Below, piece after piece: positions 42,185-50,964 of a DNA stretch of 64,000 bases; positions within the stretch are counted from its first letter, which is position 1; the number at the start of each line of letters is the position of its first letter. Source of the stretch: a bacterium BMS3Abin02 (GTDB taxonomy: Bacteria; Actinomycetota; Acidimicrobiia; Spongiisociales; UBA4744); assembly GCA_002897675.1 (NCBI GenBank), contig BDSU01000022.1:118886-182885 (forward strand), written 5' to 3'. Below the pieces are notes generated by a model that saw only the letters and a program-made list of their open reading frames with translations, was not told the origin of the DNA and made no database searches. The position numbers were made by a program, and so were the translations under genes.

Positions 42185-42862
42185 ATGTCGTTGAATCCGA
42201 TTGACATTGAACAGAAGACGTTTCGTGTTGCCCTCCGGGGTTACGCCGAAGAGGAAGTCGATGCGTTTCTCGACGAGATCGTCGCATCGATGAGATCCTA
42301 CGAGAAGGGGCTCCAGGAGGCGCAGGAACGCATCAAAGAGCTCGAACATCGGCTCTCGGAAACGCAGGAGGCCGAAGACCGGATCAGGAAGACGCTCGTC
42401 ATCGCGCAGAAAACTGCAGACGAAGTGGTTCGAGAGGCGCGTTTCGAGGCGCAACAGATCCTGTCCGAGGCACGGCTGGACGCGTCGGAGATAGAGACGG
42501 AACAGGCGAGACGGCGCGAACGTCTGGGGTCAGAGGTTGGGATGCTCCAGGGAGTCGTCGAGGAGTTGCGGGCTCATGTGCGCGACCTGACGGAGAGTCT
42601 TCTGACACAAGTGGAGGACGTGGAGTCCGCCATGGCGAGTGTCATTCCGGATGAGCTCAAGGAAGCAGAATCGGTCCAAGAGACCGTCGAAGAGGAATTC
42701 GAGACCGTCTACGAGATGGACGGGTCCCACGAGGCCCACGAGTCCGAAGAGCGGACGGACGAGGTCGACGAATCTGAGGATGAAGGCAGCTTCGACGATG
42801 CAGAGGCCGGAGAGGTCTATCTGGGCTCCGACCGACGCCCCTGGGAGCGCTACGGCGACTAA
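42185..42862 (+). CDS. divIVA: DivIVA/Wag31-family polar growth protein, 225 aa
   Basis: The N-terminal membrane-binding domain reads NPIDIEQKTFRVALRGYAEE then EVDAFLDEI, the classic DivIVA opening. A long coiled coil follows (about residues 30-165), then a strongly acidic C-terminal tail (EESEERTDEVDESEDEGSF-like, about 170-215). It senses negative membrane curvature and organises polar wall synthesis. The start is supported by AGAGG. It is the last gene of the dcw cluster. Confidence 0.93.
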   Translation: MSLNPIDIEQKTFRVALRGYAEEEVDAFLDEIVASMRSYEKGLQEAQERIKELEHRLSETQEAEDRIRKTLVIAQKTADEVVREARFEAQQILSEARLDASEIETEQARRRERLGSEVGMLQGVVEELRAHVRDLTESLLTQVEDVESAMASVIPDELKEAESVQETVEEEFETVYEMDGSHEAHESEERTDEVDESEDEGSFDDAEAGEVYLGSDRRPWERYGD

Positions 42863-42966
42863 TCGGCCGTCGGCTTTCGGCAAGAGGCGTCATGCACGCC
42901 CGCCTCGCGGTGCGACGTTGACCTGAGGTCGCGATACGAGGTGCAGAGTACGAAATGCAAGACACC
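42861..42966 (+). repeat. Repeat-filled gap: family ii remnant plus family i copy B
   Basis: 42861-42885 has ATCGGCCGTCGGCTTTCGGC. 42905-42966 has TGACCTGAGGTCGCGATACG followed by AGGTGCAGAGTACGAAATGC. The latter is the best match to the family i consensus. It lies between the convergent divIVA and ileS genes. Confidence 0.6.
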
Positions 42967-42980
42967 CGAATGACGCTTGC

Positions 42981-45900
42981 CTAGTGGGCTCGCTCGATCT
43001 GCACCTGGACGGTCGCGCCGTCGACATTCAATATCTGACCGTCTTCCAGCGTGCGGACGCGCTCGAAACTCTGCGCGAGTACCTCGGTCATGATCATCTC
43101 ACGATGCCGTTCGAGTGCTTCTGCCAGATAGGCGTCATCAGTCGCCCAAGTCACCGCGATGCGGTCACTCACGGCGAGCCCGTCGTCACGGCGCAGCTGC
43201 TGAATCCGGTTGACGAGTTCGCGGGCCAATCCTTCGGCCCGGAGGTCGTCGGAGAGGTTCACGTCGAGCGCGACCGACAGGGGCCCCTCGGCTGCGACGA
43301 CCATCCCGGGTCTCGGGGTGCGTTGCACGACGATGTCACCGGCGGTGATCCGGTGACCGTGGATCTCCACGGCTGTTCCGTCGAGAATCGACTCGATCGA
43401 GTCTCCGGACAATTCGGCGATCGCAGAGGCAACCTCGCGAATCGCCACTCCGAGTCGCGGTCCGAGAGTCCTGAAGTTGGCCTTCGCACGAATGTCGACT
43501 CCGGCGCTCTCGTCGACACCGGTGATGACCTGCTTGACGTTCAGTTCGTCCGCGATGATCGACGTGTGGGCGTTGACCGCTTCGAGGATCTGTTGCTCCT
43601 TGCCGAAAACGGTGATCGAGTGCAGTGGCTGTCTGACTCTGAGGCCGTTCGTGACCCTGAGCGACCGACCGAGCGTGACGACCGAGCGTACGATCGCCAT
43701 CTGCTGCTCGAGTGTGCCGTCGATGAGGTCTCTCCTGGCCGTGGGGTAGTCCGAAAGGTGCACTGCGACCGGCCCTTGCTCGTCGGGTTCCCGCTGAGTG
43801 ACGACCAGTCCCTGGTAGATCTCTTCGGTGACGAACGGCAGGACCGGCGCAATGACCTTCGAGAAGGTCACCAGCACGTCGTACAGGGTCGCAAACGCGC
43901 TGAGTTTGTCATTGTCGCTTGCTGCACGGACCCGCCAGAAGCGCCGCCGCGATCGTCTGATGTACCACTTCGTGAGATGGTCGATGAACTCGATCATCGG
44001 TGGCACGACGGCGTACAGGTAGTAGCCCTCCATCATCTCGTTCACTCTGGAGATGAGGCTTTGCAGCATCGACAGGACCCATCGGTCGAGCTCGGGTCGG
44101 TCCCCGGGTGGTGGAGCGTCGGCGAGGTCTCGACGCGTGATGCCGTCGGCTTCAGCGTACGTCGTGAAGAAGGAATACGCATTCCAGAGGGGGAGGATGA
44201 CCGTTCGGGTCACTTCCTTGACTCCCGCCTCCGTGAAACGCAGCGGTTCAGCCCTCAGCAGCGGTGAGTTGATGAGGTACGCGCGCAACGGGTCTGCGCC
44301 GTAGGTGGAGAGCACCTTCATCGGGTCCGGATAGTTCTTCAGGCTCTTGGACATCTTGTGGCCGTCCTCTGCGAGGATCAGGCCGTTCACGACGCAGTTG
44401 CGGAACGGTATCTCGTCGAAGACCGCACTGGCGAGGACGAGCAGCGTGTAGAACCATCCTCTGGTCTGGTCGAGTCCTTCGGCGATGAAATCTGCAGGAA
44501 ACTTGAGGTCGAACGTGTCGGCGTTCTCGAACGGATAGTGGTGCTGAGCGTACGGCATCGATCCCGACTCGAACCAGACGTCGAGAACCTCGGGGACGCG
44601 GCGCATGACCGCTCCGCACTCGGGGCACGGGATCGTGACCTCGTCGACGATATGCTTGTGCAGATCGGTGAGGCGAACGCCCGACTGTGCCTCCAGTTCG
44701 TCAACGGAGCCGATGCACGTCTGATGGCCGCACGACTCGCACTCCCAGACCGGGATGCAGCTTCCCCAGTACCGATTCCTGCTGATCGCCCAGTCCCTGG
44801 CGTTCTCCAGCCAGTTGCCGAATCGTTTCTTGCCCACGTAGTCGGGTACCCAGTGAATTCGATCGTTGAGGTCGACCATGCGGTCCTTGAAGGCCTCCAC
44901 GTTGACGAACCATGTCGGGATCGCCTTGTAGATGAGTGGCGTGTGGGTGCGGTAGCAGAAGGGATAGGAGTGGCGAATCTGCTCGCGTTTCACCAGCAGG
45001 CCCCGCTGTTTGAGCAGGTCGATCAGCACCGCGTCCGCATCCTTGACGTACATGCCGGCAACGTCGGGCACGGCTTCGGTGAAGAGCGCCTCTGCGTTCA
45101 CCGGGTCTACGAGCACGTCGAGCCCGGCGTTCTGCAGGGCGTAGAAGTCGGCTTCTCCGTATGCCGGTGCCATGTGGACGAGGCCGGTTCCTTCATCGGT
45201 GGTCACCTCGGCGCTGGAGATCACCTGGAAGGCGCCGCGATCGCGCTCAGCTTCGAAGTAGTCGAAAGGGGGCTCGTATGCGGCACCGACGAGTTCTCGT
45301 CCAGATGCCGTTGCCACCACCTCGCTGTCGGGCCAGAAGTCGTCCTTACGGGCCTCGGCCACCCAGTGTCGCTCATGATCGTGCAGCACGGCCACATAGG
45401 GGATCTCTTCCCCGACTGCGACGGCGAGGTTTCCGGGCAGCGTCCACGGTGTCGTCGTCCAGACGACGAAGTAGTCGCCTTCGCGAACCGGACCGTGCGA
45501 CCGCAGGACGGGGAGGCGCACGGTGATCGCCGGATCGTCCACGTCGCGGTACTCGAGGTTGGCCTCGAAGTTCGACAGGGGTGTCGATGCTCCCCACGAA
45601 TACGGGAGCACCTTGAAGGCGCGATAGACGAGGCCTTTGGCCCAGAGCTGCTGAAAGACCCACCAGACGCTCTCCATGAAGTCGAGGTCCATGGTCTTGT
45701 AGTCGTCCTCGAAATCCACCCAGCGTCCGATGCGGCGAGTGATTCGCTCCCACGCCTCGGTGTTGGTCTGAACCCGCGCCCGGCACGCCTCGTTGAATCG
45801 GCGAACACCGTAGGCTTCGACATCTCTGGGACCGTTGAGACCGAGAGCTTTCTGCACTTCCATTTCGATGGGGAGACCGTGGGTGTCCCATCCGAATCGC

Positions 45901-46154
45901 CGCTCGACCCTGTGACCCCGCATCGTCCAATAGCGGGGCACGATGTCCTTGATCACTCCGGCAAGCAGGTTCCCGTAGTGCGGGCTGCCCGTCGCGAAGG
46001 GAGGACCGTCATAGAACGTGTACTCGGACTCTTGCGGACGCATCTCGACCGACGTGTGGAAAGCGTCGATGTCGTCCCACAGTTCCAGGATGCGCTCTTC
46101 GATCTCTGGGAAGGATACGTTCGGCTGAACTCGGGTGAAGTGCTTGTCGTTCAT
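42981..46154 (-). CDS. ileS: Isoleucyl-tRNA synthetase, 1057 aa
   Basis: This is a class Ia synthetase charging tRNA-Ile. The first ATP motif is PFATGSPHYGNLLAG (HYGN in place of HIGH), and the second is GHKMSKSLKNYPDPM. The editing domain lies between (WTTTPWTLPGNLAVAVG). Zinc-binding cysteine pairs are visible in WECESCGHQT and CPECGAVMRR. The HYGN form and overall layout fit the eukaryote-like IleRS class found in many actinobacteria, often mupirocin-tolerant; that last point is inference. ATG 46154 has a TACGAT box 12 nt upstream. No T-box leader fits in the short gap. Confidence 0.95.
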   Translation of the reverse strand: MNDKHFTRVQPNVSFPEIEERILELWDDIDAFHTSVEMRPQESEYTFYDGPPFATGSPHYGNLLAGVIKDIVPRYWTMRGHRVERRFGWDTHGLPIEMEVQKALGLNGPRDVEAYGVRRFNEACRARVQTNTEAWERITRRIGRWVDFEDDYKTMDLDFMESVWWVFQQLWAKGLVYRAFKVLPYSWGASTPLSNFEANLEYRDVDDPAITVRLPVLRSHGPVREGDYFVVWTTTPWTLPGNLAVAVGEEIPYVAVLHDHERHWVAEARKDDFWPDSEVVATASGRELVGAAYEPPFDYFEAERDRGAFQVISSAEVTTDEGTGLVHMAPAYGEADFYALQNAGLDVLVDPVNAEALFTEAVPDVAGMYVKDADAVLIDLLKQRGLLVKREQIRHSYPFCYRTHTPLIYKAIPTWFVNVEAFKDRMVDLNDRIHWVPDYVGKKRFGNWLENARDWAISRNRYWGSCIPVWECESCGHQTCIGSVDELEAQSGVRLTDLHKHIVDEVTIPCPECGAVMRRVPEVLDVWFESGSMPYAQHHYPFENADTFDLKFPADFIAEGLDQTRGWFYTLLVLASAVFDEIPFRNCVVNGLILAEDGHKMSKSLKNYPDPMKVLSTYGADPLRAYLINSPLLRAEPLRFTEAGVKEVTRTVILPLWNAYSFFTTYAEADGITRRDLADAPPPGDRPELDRWVLSMLQSLISRVNEMMEGYYLYAVVPPMIEFIDHLTKWYIRRSRRRFWRVRAASDNDKLSAFATLYDVLVTFSKVIAPVLPFVTEEIYQGLVVTQREPDEQGPVAVHLSDYPTARRDLIDGTLEQQMAIVRSVVTLGRSLRVTNGLRVRQPLHSITVFGKEQQILEAVNAHTSIIADELNVKQVITGVDESAGVDIRAKANFRTLGPRLGVAIREVASAIAELSGDSIESILDGTAVEIHGHRITAGDIVVQRTPRPGMVVAAEGPLSVALDVNLSDDLRAEGLARELVNRIQQLRRDDGLAVSDRIAVTWATDDAYLAEALERHREMIMTEVLAQSFERVRTLEDGQILNVDGATVQVQIERAH

Positions 46155-46254
46155 GTCGGTCCGAGCATCGTAGCGCTCAGCATCCAGGATCCAGCTTCCA
46201 GACCTCGTGGCCGCTTCTGCAGCCATGGCCGAAACCCGATGGACGACCACTGGT

Positions 46255-46260
46255 TACCCT
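46255..46260 (+). promoter_or_regulatory. -10 box for leaderless transcription of the DUF167 gene
   Basis: TACCCT ends 6 nt before ATG 46267, with no ribosome site between. Confidence 0.4.
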
Positions 46261-46266
46261 TGTGTC

Positions 46267-46557
46267 ATGTCGCCGTTTCGTGCCCATCCAGAAGGGACCG
46301 AGGTCGCAGTCTGGGTCGTTCCCGGCGCGTCACGGACCGAGGTGGCCGGTCTGCACGACGGCGCGCTGAGAGTGCGAGTCGCTGCGCCTGCCGAAGGCGG
46401 CAAGGCGAACAAGGCCGTGATTCGCCTGATTGCGGAGAAGACCGGCGTCAAGGTTCGTATGACGTTCGGCACCGCTTCACGTCGAAAACGCCTGGTCATC
46501 GAGGGCAAGACTCCGCGAGAGGCGGCGAGGAGCCTACTGGACGACGCCGGGGCGTAG
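46267..46557 (+). CDS. DUF167 (YggU-family) protein, 96 aa
   Basis: This is a small alpha/beta protein of the YggU family. VWVVPGASRTEVAGLHDGAL, then RVRVAAPAEGGKANKAVIRL is the conserved core, followed by TFGTASRRKRLVIEGKTP. It is widely conserved with no established function. It is divergent from ileS and upstream of the TraR/DksA-lspA-rluD group. Confidence 0.88.
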   Translation: MSPFRAHPEGTEVAVWVVPGASRTEVAGLHDGALRVRVAAPAEGGKANKAVIRLIAEKTGVKVRMTFGTASRRKRLVIEGKTPREAARSLLDDAGA

Positions 46558-46558
46558 T

Positions 46559-46600
46559 GCGTGCTTCGTGCCAGGTGCTTTGTGCCAGGCGCCGGAAAGA
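46559..46600 (-). repeat. Partial dispersed repeat related to family i
   Basis: TGCGTGCTTCGTGCCAGGTG followed by CTTTGTGCCAGGCGCC contains two GTGCCAGG words and a GTGCTTCGTG tract shared with copies A and E. It lies between the DUF167 and TraR/DksA-type genes. Confidence 0.4.
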
Positions 46601-46693
46601 GTGTGGCAGTTCAGTCACTGGGGACCGACGACCGGCCACTGCCGATCTCGTGATCTGTGCGCACGGCGGCGAGGTGCTATCTTCTCGTGGACT

Positions 46694-47065
46694 ATGACCC
46701 GTCAACTCTCGTCGTCCACCCTGGAGAAGTACCGGCGCCGCCTCGAAAAGGACCGGCAGGGGCTTCGACAGACGATCGACGACCATCTGCAAGATCTCGA
46801 GGAAGCTCGACTTGCCCAGGCGGCCGGGGAACGCAGCGCCGATCCGGCCAGCACAGAGACCGGTTCCGCTGCAACGGTGTTCGAAGCCGAGCTGTCGCTG
46901 GTCCGCAACACGAGAGAGCTGCTCGCGCAAGTTGAAGACGCTCTCCGCAGGCTCGATGCCGGAACCTATGGGATTTGTGTCGACTGTGGGAAGCGCATTC
47001 CAGCTGCCCGACTCACCGCGCTCCCTTACACGACCTTGTGCGTCGAGTGCGCAGCAAAACGCTGA
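46694..47065 (+). CDS. TraR/DksA-family zinc-finger protein, 123 aa
   Basis: An N-terminal coiled coil (EKYRRRLEKDRQGLRQTIDD) is followed by a four-cysteine zinc finger: CVDCGKRI then CVECAAKR. The layout matches short TraR/DksA-like transcription factors that enter the RNA polymerase secondary channel, but this group often lacks the DxxDxA tip, so its activity is uncertain. It lies directly before lspA, as in many actinobacteria; the two overlap. Confidence 0.87.
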   Translation: MTRQLSSSTLEKYRRRLEKDRQGLRQTIDDHLQDLEEARLAQAAGERSADPASTETGSAATVFEAELSLVRNTRELLAQVEDALRRLDAGTYGICVDCGKRIPAARLTALPYTTLCVECAAKR

Positions 47066-47520
47066 GACGAAAGGCGGCTGCGGTCGGCCTTGGCGCGTTC
47101 GTCGTGCTGCTCGACCAGATCACCAAGGCGTGGGCCCTCAGGGCGGTTCCGGCCCAAGAGAGCATCACCCTGATCCCAGGGTTGCTTCGACTTCATGTGA
47201 CGGAGAACTCCGGTGCGGCGTTCAGCATGCTCCAGGGTGCCGGATCGTTCCTCGTGCTGGCAATCGTGGTTGCCGTCATCGTGATCCTCCTGGCCATCCA
47301 GTCGTCGGAGAGATGGTGGGAGACTCTCACTCTGGGTCTGGTTCTTGGCGGGGCCATGGGCAACCTGGTCGACCGGCTGACCAGAGGTCCCGGCTTCTCG
47401 GATGGCAGGGTTGTCGACTGGATCGACCCATCATTCTTTCCGACGTTCAACCTCGCCGACACATCGATCACCGTCGGTGTCGCGCTGCTGCTCCTTTTCA
47501 GTGTTCTGTCACGTGAATAA
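47047..47520 (+). CDS. lspA: Lipoprotein signal peptidase LspA, 157 aa
   Basis: LspA is a four-helix membrane aspartyl protease that cleaves lipoprotein signal peptides. VVLLDQITKAWAL, TENSGAAFSML, GGAMGNLVDRL, GRVVDWID and FNLADTSITVGVALL include the two catalytic aspartates (in VDWID and NLAD). GTG 47047 starts inside the preceding zinc-finger gene; GTG 47038 is an alternative. Confidence 0.93.
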   Translation: MRSKTLRRKAAAVGLGAFVVLLDQITKAWALRAVPAQESITLIPGLLRLHVTENSGAAFSMLQGAGSFLVLAIVVAVIVILLAIQSSERWWETLTLGLVLGGAMGNLVDRLTRGPGFSDGRVVDWIDPSFFPTFNLADTSITVGVALLLLFSVLSRE

Positions 47521-47565
47521 CGTGTGGTGCCACCGGGGGATCCGGCAGAGCCTTCGAGAGCGAAG

Positions 47566-48495
47566 ATGATCATTCGAGTCGATGCCGGGCTTGCCGGCGA
47601 ACGGGCAGACAAGATCGTCGCGATGCTCGCGGAGGTGAGTCGCAGCGTGGCTCGCCGGCTGATCGAGACCGGAGCAGCGCAGGTCGACGGATCTCCGGTG
47701 GCACCAAGAGACCGCCTCGATGTCGGCGCGATGGTTTCGATCGATCTCCCGGCGACCGAAACGCTCGAGCCCGAGGAAGTCGCATTCGAGGTGCGCTACG
47801 AAGATGCCGATGTGGCCGTGGTCGATAAGCCGGCGGGCATCGTCGTTCATCCGGGCACGGGGGTCATGGGAGGGACACTTGCAGGCGGTCTGTTGTTCCG
47901 GTGGCCGCAGATTCGCGGCATCGGCCAGGAGAATCGGTGGGGGATCGTCCATCGACTGGATCGGGATACGTCGGGACTTCTTATGGTCGCGCTCACCGAA
48001 GCCGCCTACGAAGGCTTGACGGCGGCCATCGCGGCCCATGAGGTCTCCCGAACCTACCTTGCCCTCGTTCAGGGTGGGTTTGCGCTTCCCGGTGGCACGA
48101 TCGATGCGCCGATCGGACGCGACCCCCGTCGTCCGACGCGACGCGTCGTACGCCGCGAGGGGCGACCGGCCAGGACGCACTACAGGCGGCTCGCCGGCTG
48201 GAACGATCGAGGCGTCAGCCTTCTCGAGGTGCGACTCGAGACGGGCAGAACTCATCAGATCAGAGTCCATCTCGAATCGATCGGACATCCCGTCATCGGT
48301 GATCGTGTCTACGGGGCACCGAATCCCAGGATGTCTTCGGTCGAACGGATCTGGCTTCACGCGGTCTCGCTGTCCTTCGCGCATCCGGTCACCGGAGCGA
48401 CGATCGACGTCACCGCACCGCTGCCGAGCGATCTGCAGAGTACGCTCGAGGAACTGGGAAGTGCTGATGTCGGTGGCTACCCGAAGAACACCTGA
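47566..48495 (+). CDS. rluD: Pseudouridine synthase, RluD type, 309 aa
   Basis: This enzyme modifies uridines in the 23S rRNA helix 69 region. An N-terminal S4 RNA-binding domain (AGERADKIVAMLAEVSRSVA) is followed by the catalytic domain with VVDKPAGIVVHPG and the catalytic Asp in WGIVHRLDRDTSGLLMVA. LETGRTHQIRVHLESIGHPV then IGDRVYG is the C-terminal signature. ATG 47566 gives a normal start; GTG 47524 would add 14 residues. Its 3' end overlaps the convergent phosphofructokinase gene by 19 nt. Confidence 0.93.
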   Translation: MIIRVDAGLAGERADKIVAMLAEVSRSVARRLIETGAAQVDGSPVAPRDRLDVGAMVSIDLPATETLEPEEVAFEVRYEDADVAVVDKPAGIVVHPGTGVMGGTLAGGLLFRWPQIRGIGQENRWGIVHRLDRDTSGLLMVALTEAAYEGLTAAIAAHEVSRTYLALVQGGFALPGGTIDAPIGRDPRRPTRRVVRREGRPARTHYRRLAGWNDRGVSLLEVRLETGRTHQIRVHLESIGHPVIGDRVYGAPNPRMSSVERIWLHAVSLSFAHPVTGATIDVTAPLPSDLQSTLEELGSADVGGYPKNT

Positions 48496-49502
48496 GCCGT
48501 GTCGTAGAGCGCCTCGTCGACACCGCGCGTGCTCTTGCACGCCTCTTCGAGCGAGACGGCGGTGATGTCTCTGCCCCTGAGCGCAACCATCGTCCCCCAG
48601 CGTTCCTGGGCAGCGAGGTCCGCTGCGCCGACGCCGAGTCTGGTCCCGAGGACGCGATCGAAGGCGGTCGGCGTGCCCCCTCGTTGGATATGTCCGAGGA
48701 CGGTGACGCGCGACTCGAAACCGGTCATCTCCTCGAGTATCGGTCCGATCTGGTAGGCGACGCCGCCGAGGCGCTCGAACCCGAAGGCGTCCGTCCGCTC
48801 GCGCATGGCACATCCGGCGGGCGGCTTCACCCCCTCGGCGACGACGACCACCGAGTACTTGCGTCCACGGCGGTGGCGCGCCCTGATGATGTCGGCGCAC
48901 TGTTCGAGATCGTATGGGATCTCGGGGATGAGGATCGCGTCTGCACCGGCCGCGATTCCCGCGTAGGTGGCGATCCAGCCTCGTGAGCGGCCCATCACCT
49001 CGACCAGCATGATGCGATGGTGCGCCTCGGCGGTGGTCGTGATCCGATCGATGGCCTCAGTCGCGATCTCGACGGCGGTGTTGAAGCCGAACGTCGTATC
49101 GGTGGCGTTGATGTCGTTGTCGATCGTCTTGGGGACGCCAACGACCTTCAAACCATCTCCCGTGAGTCGCAGCGCCGTTGCGAGCGTTCCATCGCCGCCG
49201 ATCACGATCACGCCGTCCAGCCCGTTGCGTCGCACGGCTTTGGCGATGCTCGTGTAGCCGTCACCGTGCACATACGGGTCTTTCCTGGACGAACCCAGGA
49301 TCGTGCCGCCTCGTTGCAAGATGCCTCGCACGGCGTCGCGATCGAGGGGTACGACGTCGCCGTCCATCAGCCCTTCCCATCCGTTGAGGATGCCAACGAC
49401 CTCCGCTCCGTGCGTGATGGTCGCTCGCGACACGACTGCCCTGATAACAGCGTTCAGTCCAGGGCAGTCACCCCCGGCGGTCAGTATCCCGAGGACCTTC
49501 AT
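48477..49502 (-). CDS. pfkA: 6-phosphofructokinase, ATP-type signature (GGDGT), 341 aa
   Basis: This enzyme phosphorylates fructose 6-phosphate to the 1,6-bisphosphate. Motifs are GILTAGGDCPGLNAVIRAVV, IGGDGTLATAL (102-110), VPKTIDNDINATDTTFGF (124-130 core) and MGRSRGWIA. Gly at position 105 in GGDGT is the residue that permits ATP use, while the Lys in PKTIDND is the form seen in PPi enzymes and in mixed-type group III proteins; ATP use is thus likely but not certain. It overlaps the upstream paralog by one base (TGATG), so the two are coupled. Confidence 0.9.
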   Translation of the reverse strand: MKVLGILTAGGDCPGLNAVIRAVVSRATITHGAEVVGILNGWEGLMDGDVVPLDRDAVRGILQRGGTILGSSRKDPYVHGDGYTSIAKAVRRNGLDGVIVIGGDGTLATALRLTGDGLKVVGVPKTIDNDINATDTTFGFNTAVEIATEAIDRITTTAEAHHRIMLVEVMGRSRGWIATYAGIAAGADAILIPEIPYDLEQCADIIRARHRRGRKYSVVVVAEGVKPPAGCAMRERTDAFGFERLGGVAYQIGPILEEMTGFESRVTVLGHIQRGGTPTAFDRVLGTRLGVGAADLAAQERWGTMVALRGRDITAVSLEEACKSTRGVDEALYDTAQVFFG

Positions 49503-50650
49503 CAGTACAGGAACATCGGCTTACCGGACACGTGGCGGACCTTGGGTCGATAGGTCTCCGCGTTGTACAACTCTTCGACATCGACCCGCTTGACACCCTC
49601 TCGGGTGACGCTGATCGGGACGCTCGTGTACGTGCCGCCTCGGAGGGCGACCATCCGCCCTGAAGCGCCTTCGATGGCCAGGTCGGCGGCCATCACCGCG
49701 TAGTTCGTGGCAACCATCAGATCGAGCGAGTCCGGGCTTCCCGACCGCATCAGATAGCCGATCTGCTGGTAGACGATGCCTTGACCCGTCCTTTCCTTCA
49801 GAAGGTGTCCGGTGAGCGCACCGATGCCGCCGAGCTTGCGGTGACCGTACGCGTCGGCGTCCCCGGTGAGCATCATCTCCCCACCTTTGATGGTTGCTCC
49901 CTCCGAGATGGTCATCATCGCGTAGTTGCTCGGATTCTGGCTCCTGTCTTGCATGAGGAGGGACGCCAGCTTGTCGATGTCGAACGGGACCTCGGAGATG
50001 ATCGCACGGTCGACTCCGGCGAGATAGGCCGTGATCAACGATGTCTCTCCGCTGTAGCGGCCGAAGAGCTCGACCACCGCGAGCCGCTCGTGTGAGCCGG
50101 TCGACGTGCGCAGATTGTGGATGAACTGAACGCCTCGGGTCACCGCAGTCGAGAAACCGATGCAGTAGTCGGTTCCGTGCACGTCGTTGTCCATCGTCTT
50201 GGGGATGGCGATGACCGGTACTCCTTCATGGTGCATGCGCAAGCCGTACGACAGTGTGTCGTCGCCGCCGATCGGAATCAAGACGTCGATCTTCTGGGCT
50301 TCGATGACGTCGAGGACGTGTCGAGTGAAGTCGTACGGCTCGTCGCCTGATGCCTGATCGCGAAGGAACGCAGGTACGTTTCCGGCCGGAACTTTGCCCG
50401 GATTCGTGCGAGACGTGTGCAGGAAGGTTCCCCCGGTGCGATCCACCGTGCGCACTCTGGCTCTGTCGAGCGGGATGAAATTGTGGTCGAGACTCTCCGG
50501 ATCGCTCAGATCGACTTCGAGGAGACCGCCCCACCCACGGCGAATACCGAGAACCTCGTGACCTTCATCGCTCACCCTGTCGACGACCGCCTTGATGCAC
50601 GGGTTCAGTCCGGGAACGTCTCCACCGCCGGTGAGGATACCGATTCTCAT
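49502..50650 (-). CDS. Phosphofructokinase paralog, PPi-type signature (GGDDT), 382 aa
   Basis: This second PFK family protein has [32 protein letters not shown] (128-132 core) and [18 protein letters not shown] (150-156 core). Asp in GGDDT together with Lys in PKTMDND is the combination known for pyrophosphate-dependent PFK, which works reversibly. Insertions around residues 75-110 ([20 protein letters not shown]) make it longer than its neighbour. It overlaps the 68-aa ORF at its start (ATGA) and pfkA at its end. Confidence 0.88.
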   Translation of the reverse strand: MRIGILTGGGDVPGLNPCIKAVVDRVSDEGHEVLGIRRGWGGLLEVDLSDPESLDHNFIPLDRARVRTVDRTGGTFLHTSRTNPGKVPAGNVPAFLRDQASGDEPYDFTRHVLDVIEAQKIDVLIPIGGDDTLSYGLRMHHEGVPVIAIPKTMDNDVHGTDYCIGFSTAVTRGVQFIHNLRTSTGSHERLAVVELFGRYSGETSLITAYLAGVDRAIISEVPFDIDKLASLLMQDRSQNPSNYAMMTISEGATIKGGEMMLTGDADAYGHRKLGGIGALTGHLLKERTGQGIVYQQIGYLMRSGSPDSLDLMVATNYAVMAADLAIEGASGRMVALRGGTYTSVPISVTREGVKRVDVEELYNAETYRPKVRHVSGKPMFLY

Positions 50651-50853
50651 GACGAGGCCCCCTCGTAGACGTCGATGAAGTGACGGAAGTTGGCCGCGAT
50701 GTCGGCGACGGCCTCGGAGCGGCTCATCGTGCCGTTCGCGTCGGCGAGGTGTGCCTGTTCATCGGCGTTGGGCTCCCTACCGATGATGCCAAACATCTTC
50801 TTCTTGAAGCTTCCGCGGTGATCGAAAGCCAGAATGCAGAGGTTCGGGTTCAT
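50647..50853 (-). CDS. 68-aa miniprotein resembling the N-terminus of DUF2090 proteins
   Basis: The protein begins [20 protein letters not shown], the opening of DUF2090-type aldolase-like proteins (the C-terminal half of some IolC proteins), which are normally about 300 residues. Here the similarity ends near residue 38 and the ORF closes at 68 ([14 protein letters not shown]). A strong AAGGAG ribosome site precedes the ATG. It overlaps the PPi-type PFK start by 4 nt, so it is the first gene of the PFK operon. It may be a truncated relic kept for translation, or a small PFK partner. Confidence 0.65.
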   Translation of the reverse strand: MNPNLCILAFDHRGSFKKKMFGIIGREPNADEQAHLADANGTMSRSEAVADIAANFRHFIDVYEGASS

Positions 50854-50882
50854 AGGGTCTCCTTGCCGACCGGTGAGCCTGC

Positions 50883-50942
50883 ATGCTACCCCTCGGGGCC
50901 GCCAGGGCCACTTCGGGGCGGCTCGACGAACGCTGGTAGGGT
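50883..50942. promoter_or_regulatory. Divergent promoter region for the PFK operon and dnaE
   Basis: On the minus strand TAGCAT (50888-50883) could be the -10 of the PFK operon with a leader of about 25 nt. On the plus strand TAGGGT (50937-50942) could be the -10 of dnaE with a short leader. No good -35 elements were seen. Confidence 0.3.
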
Positions 50943-50964
50943 GGGAATTTCAGCGGTGTAATTC

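Noticed and set aside
46155..46266. T-box riboswitch before ileS
   Set aside because: The gap to the divergent gene is about 110 nt and no antiterminator TGG-CCGCG-type core was seen.
50854..50964. Replication origin near dnaE
   Set aside because: There is no cluster of DnaA boxes and no AT-rich unwinding region, and dnaE is not an origin marker.
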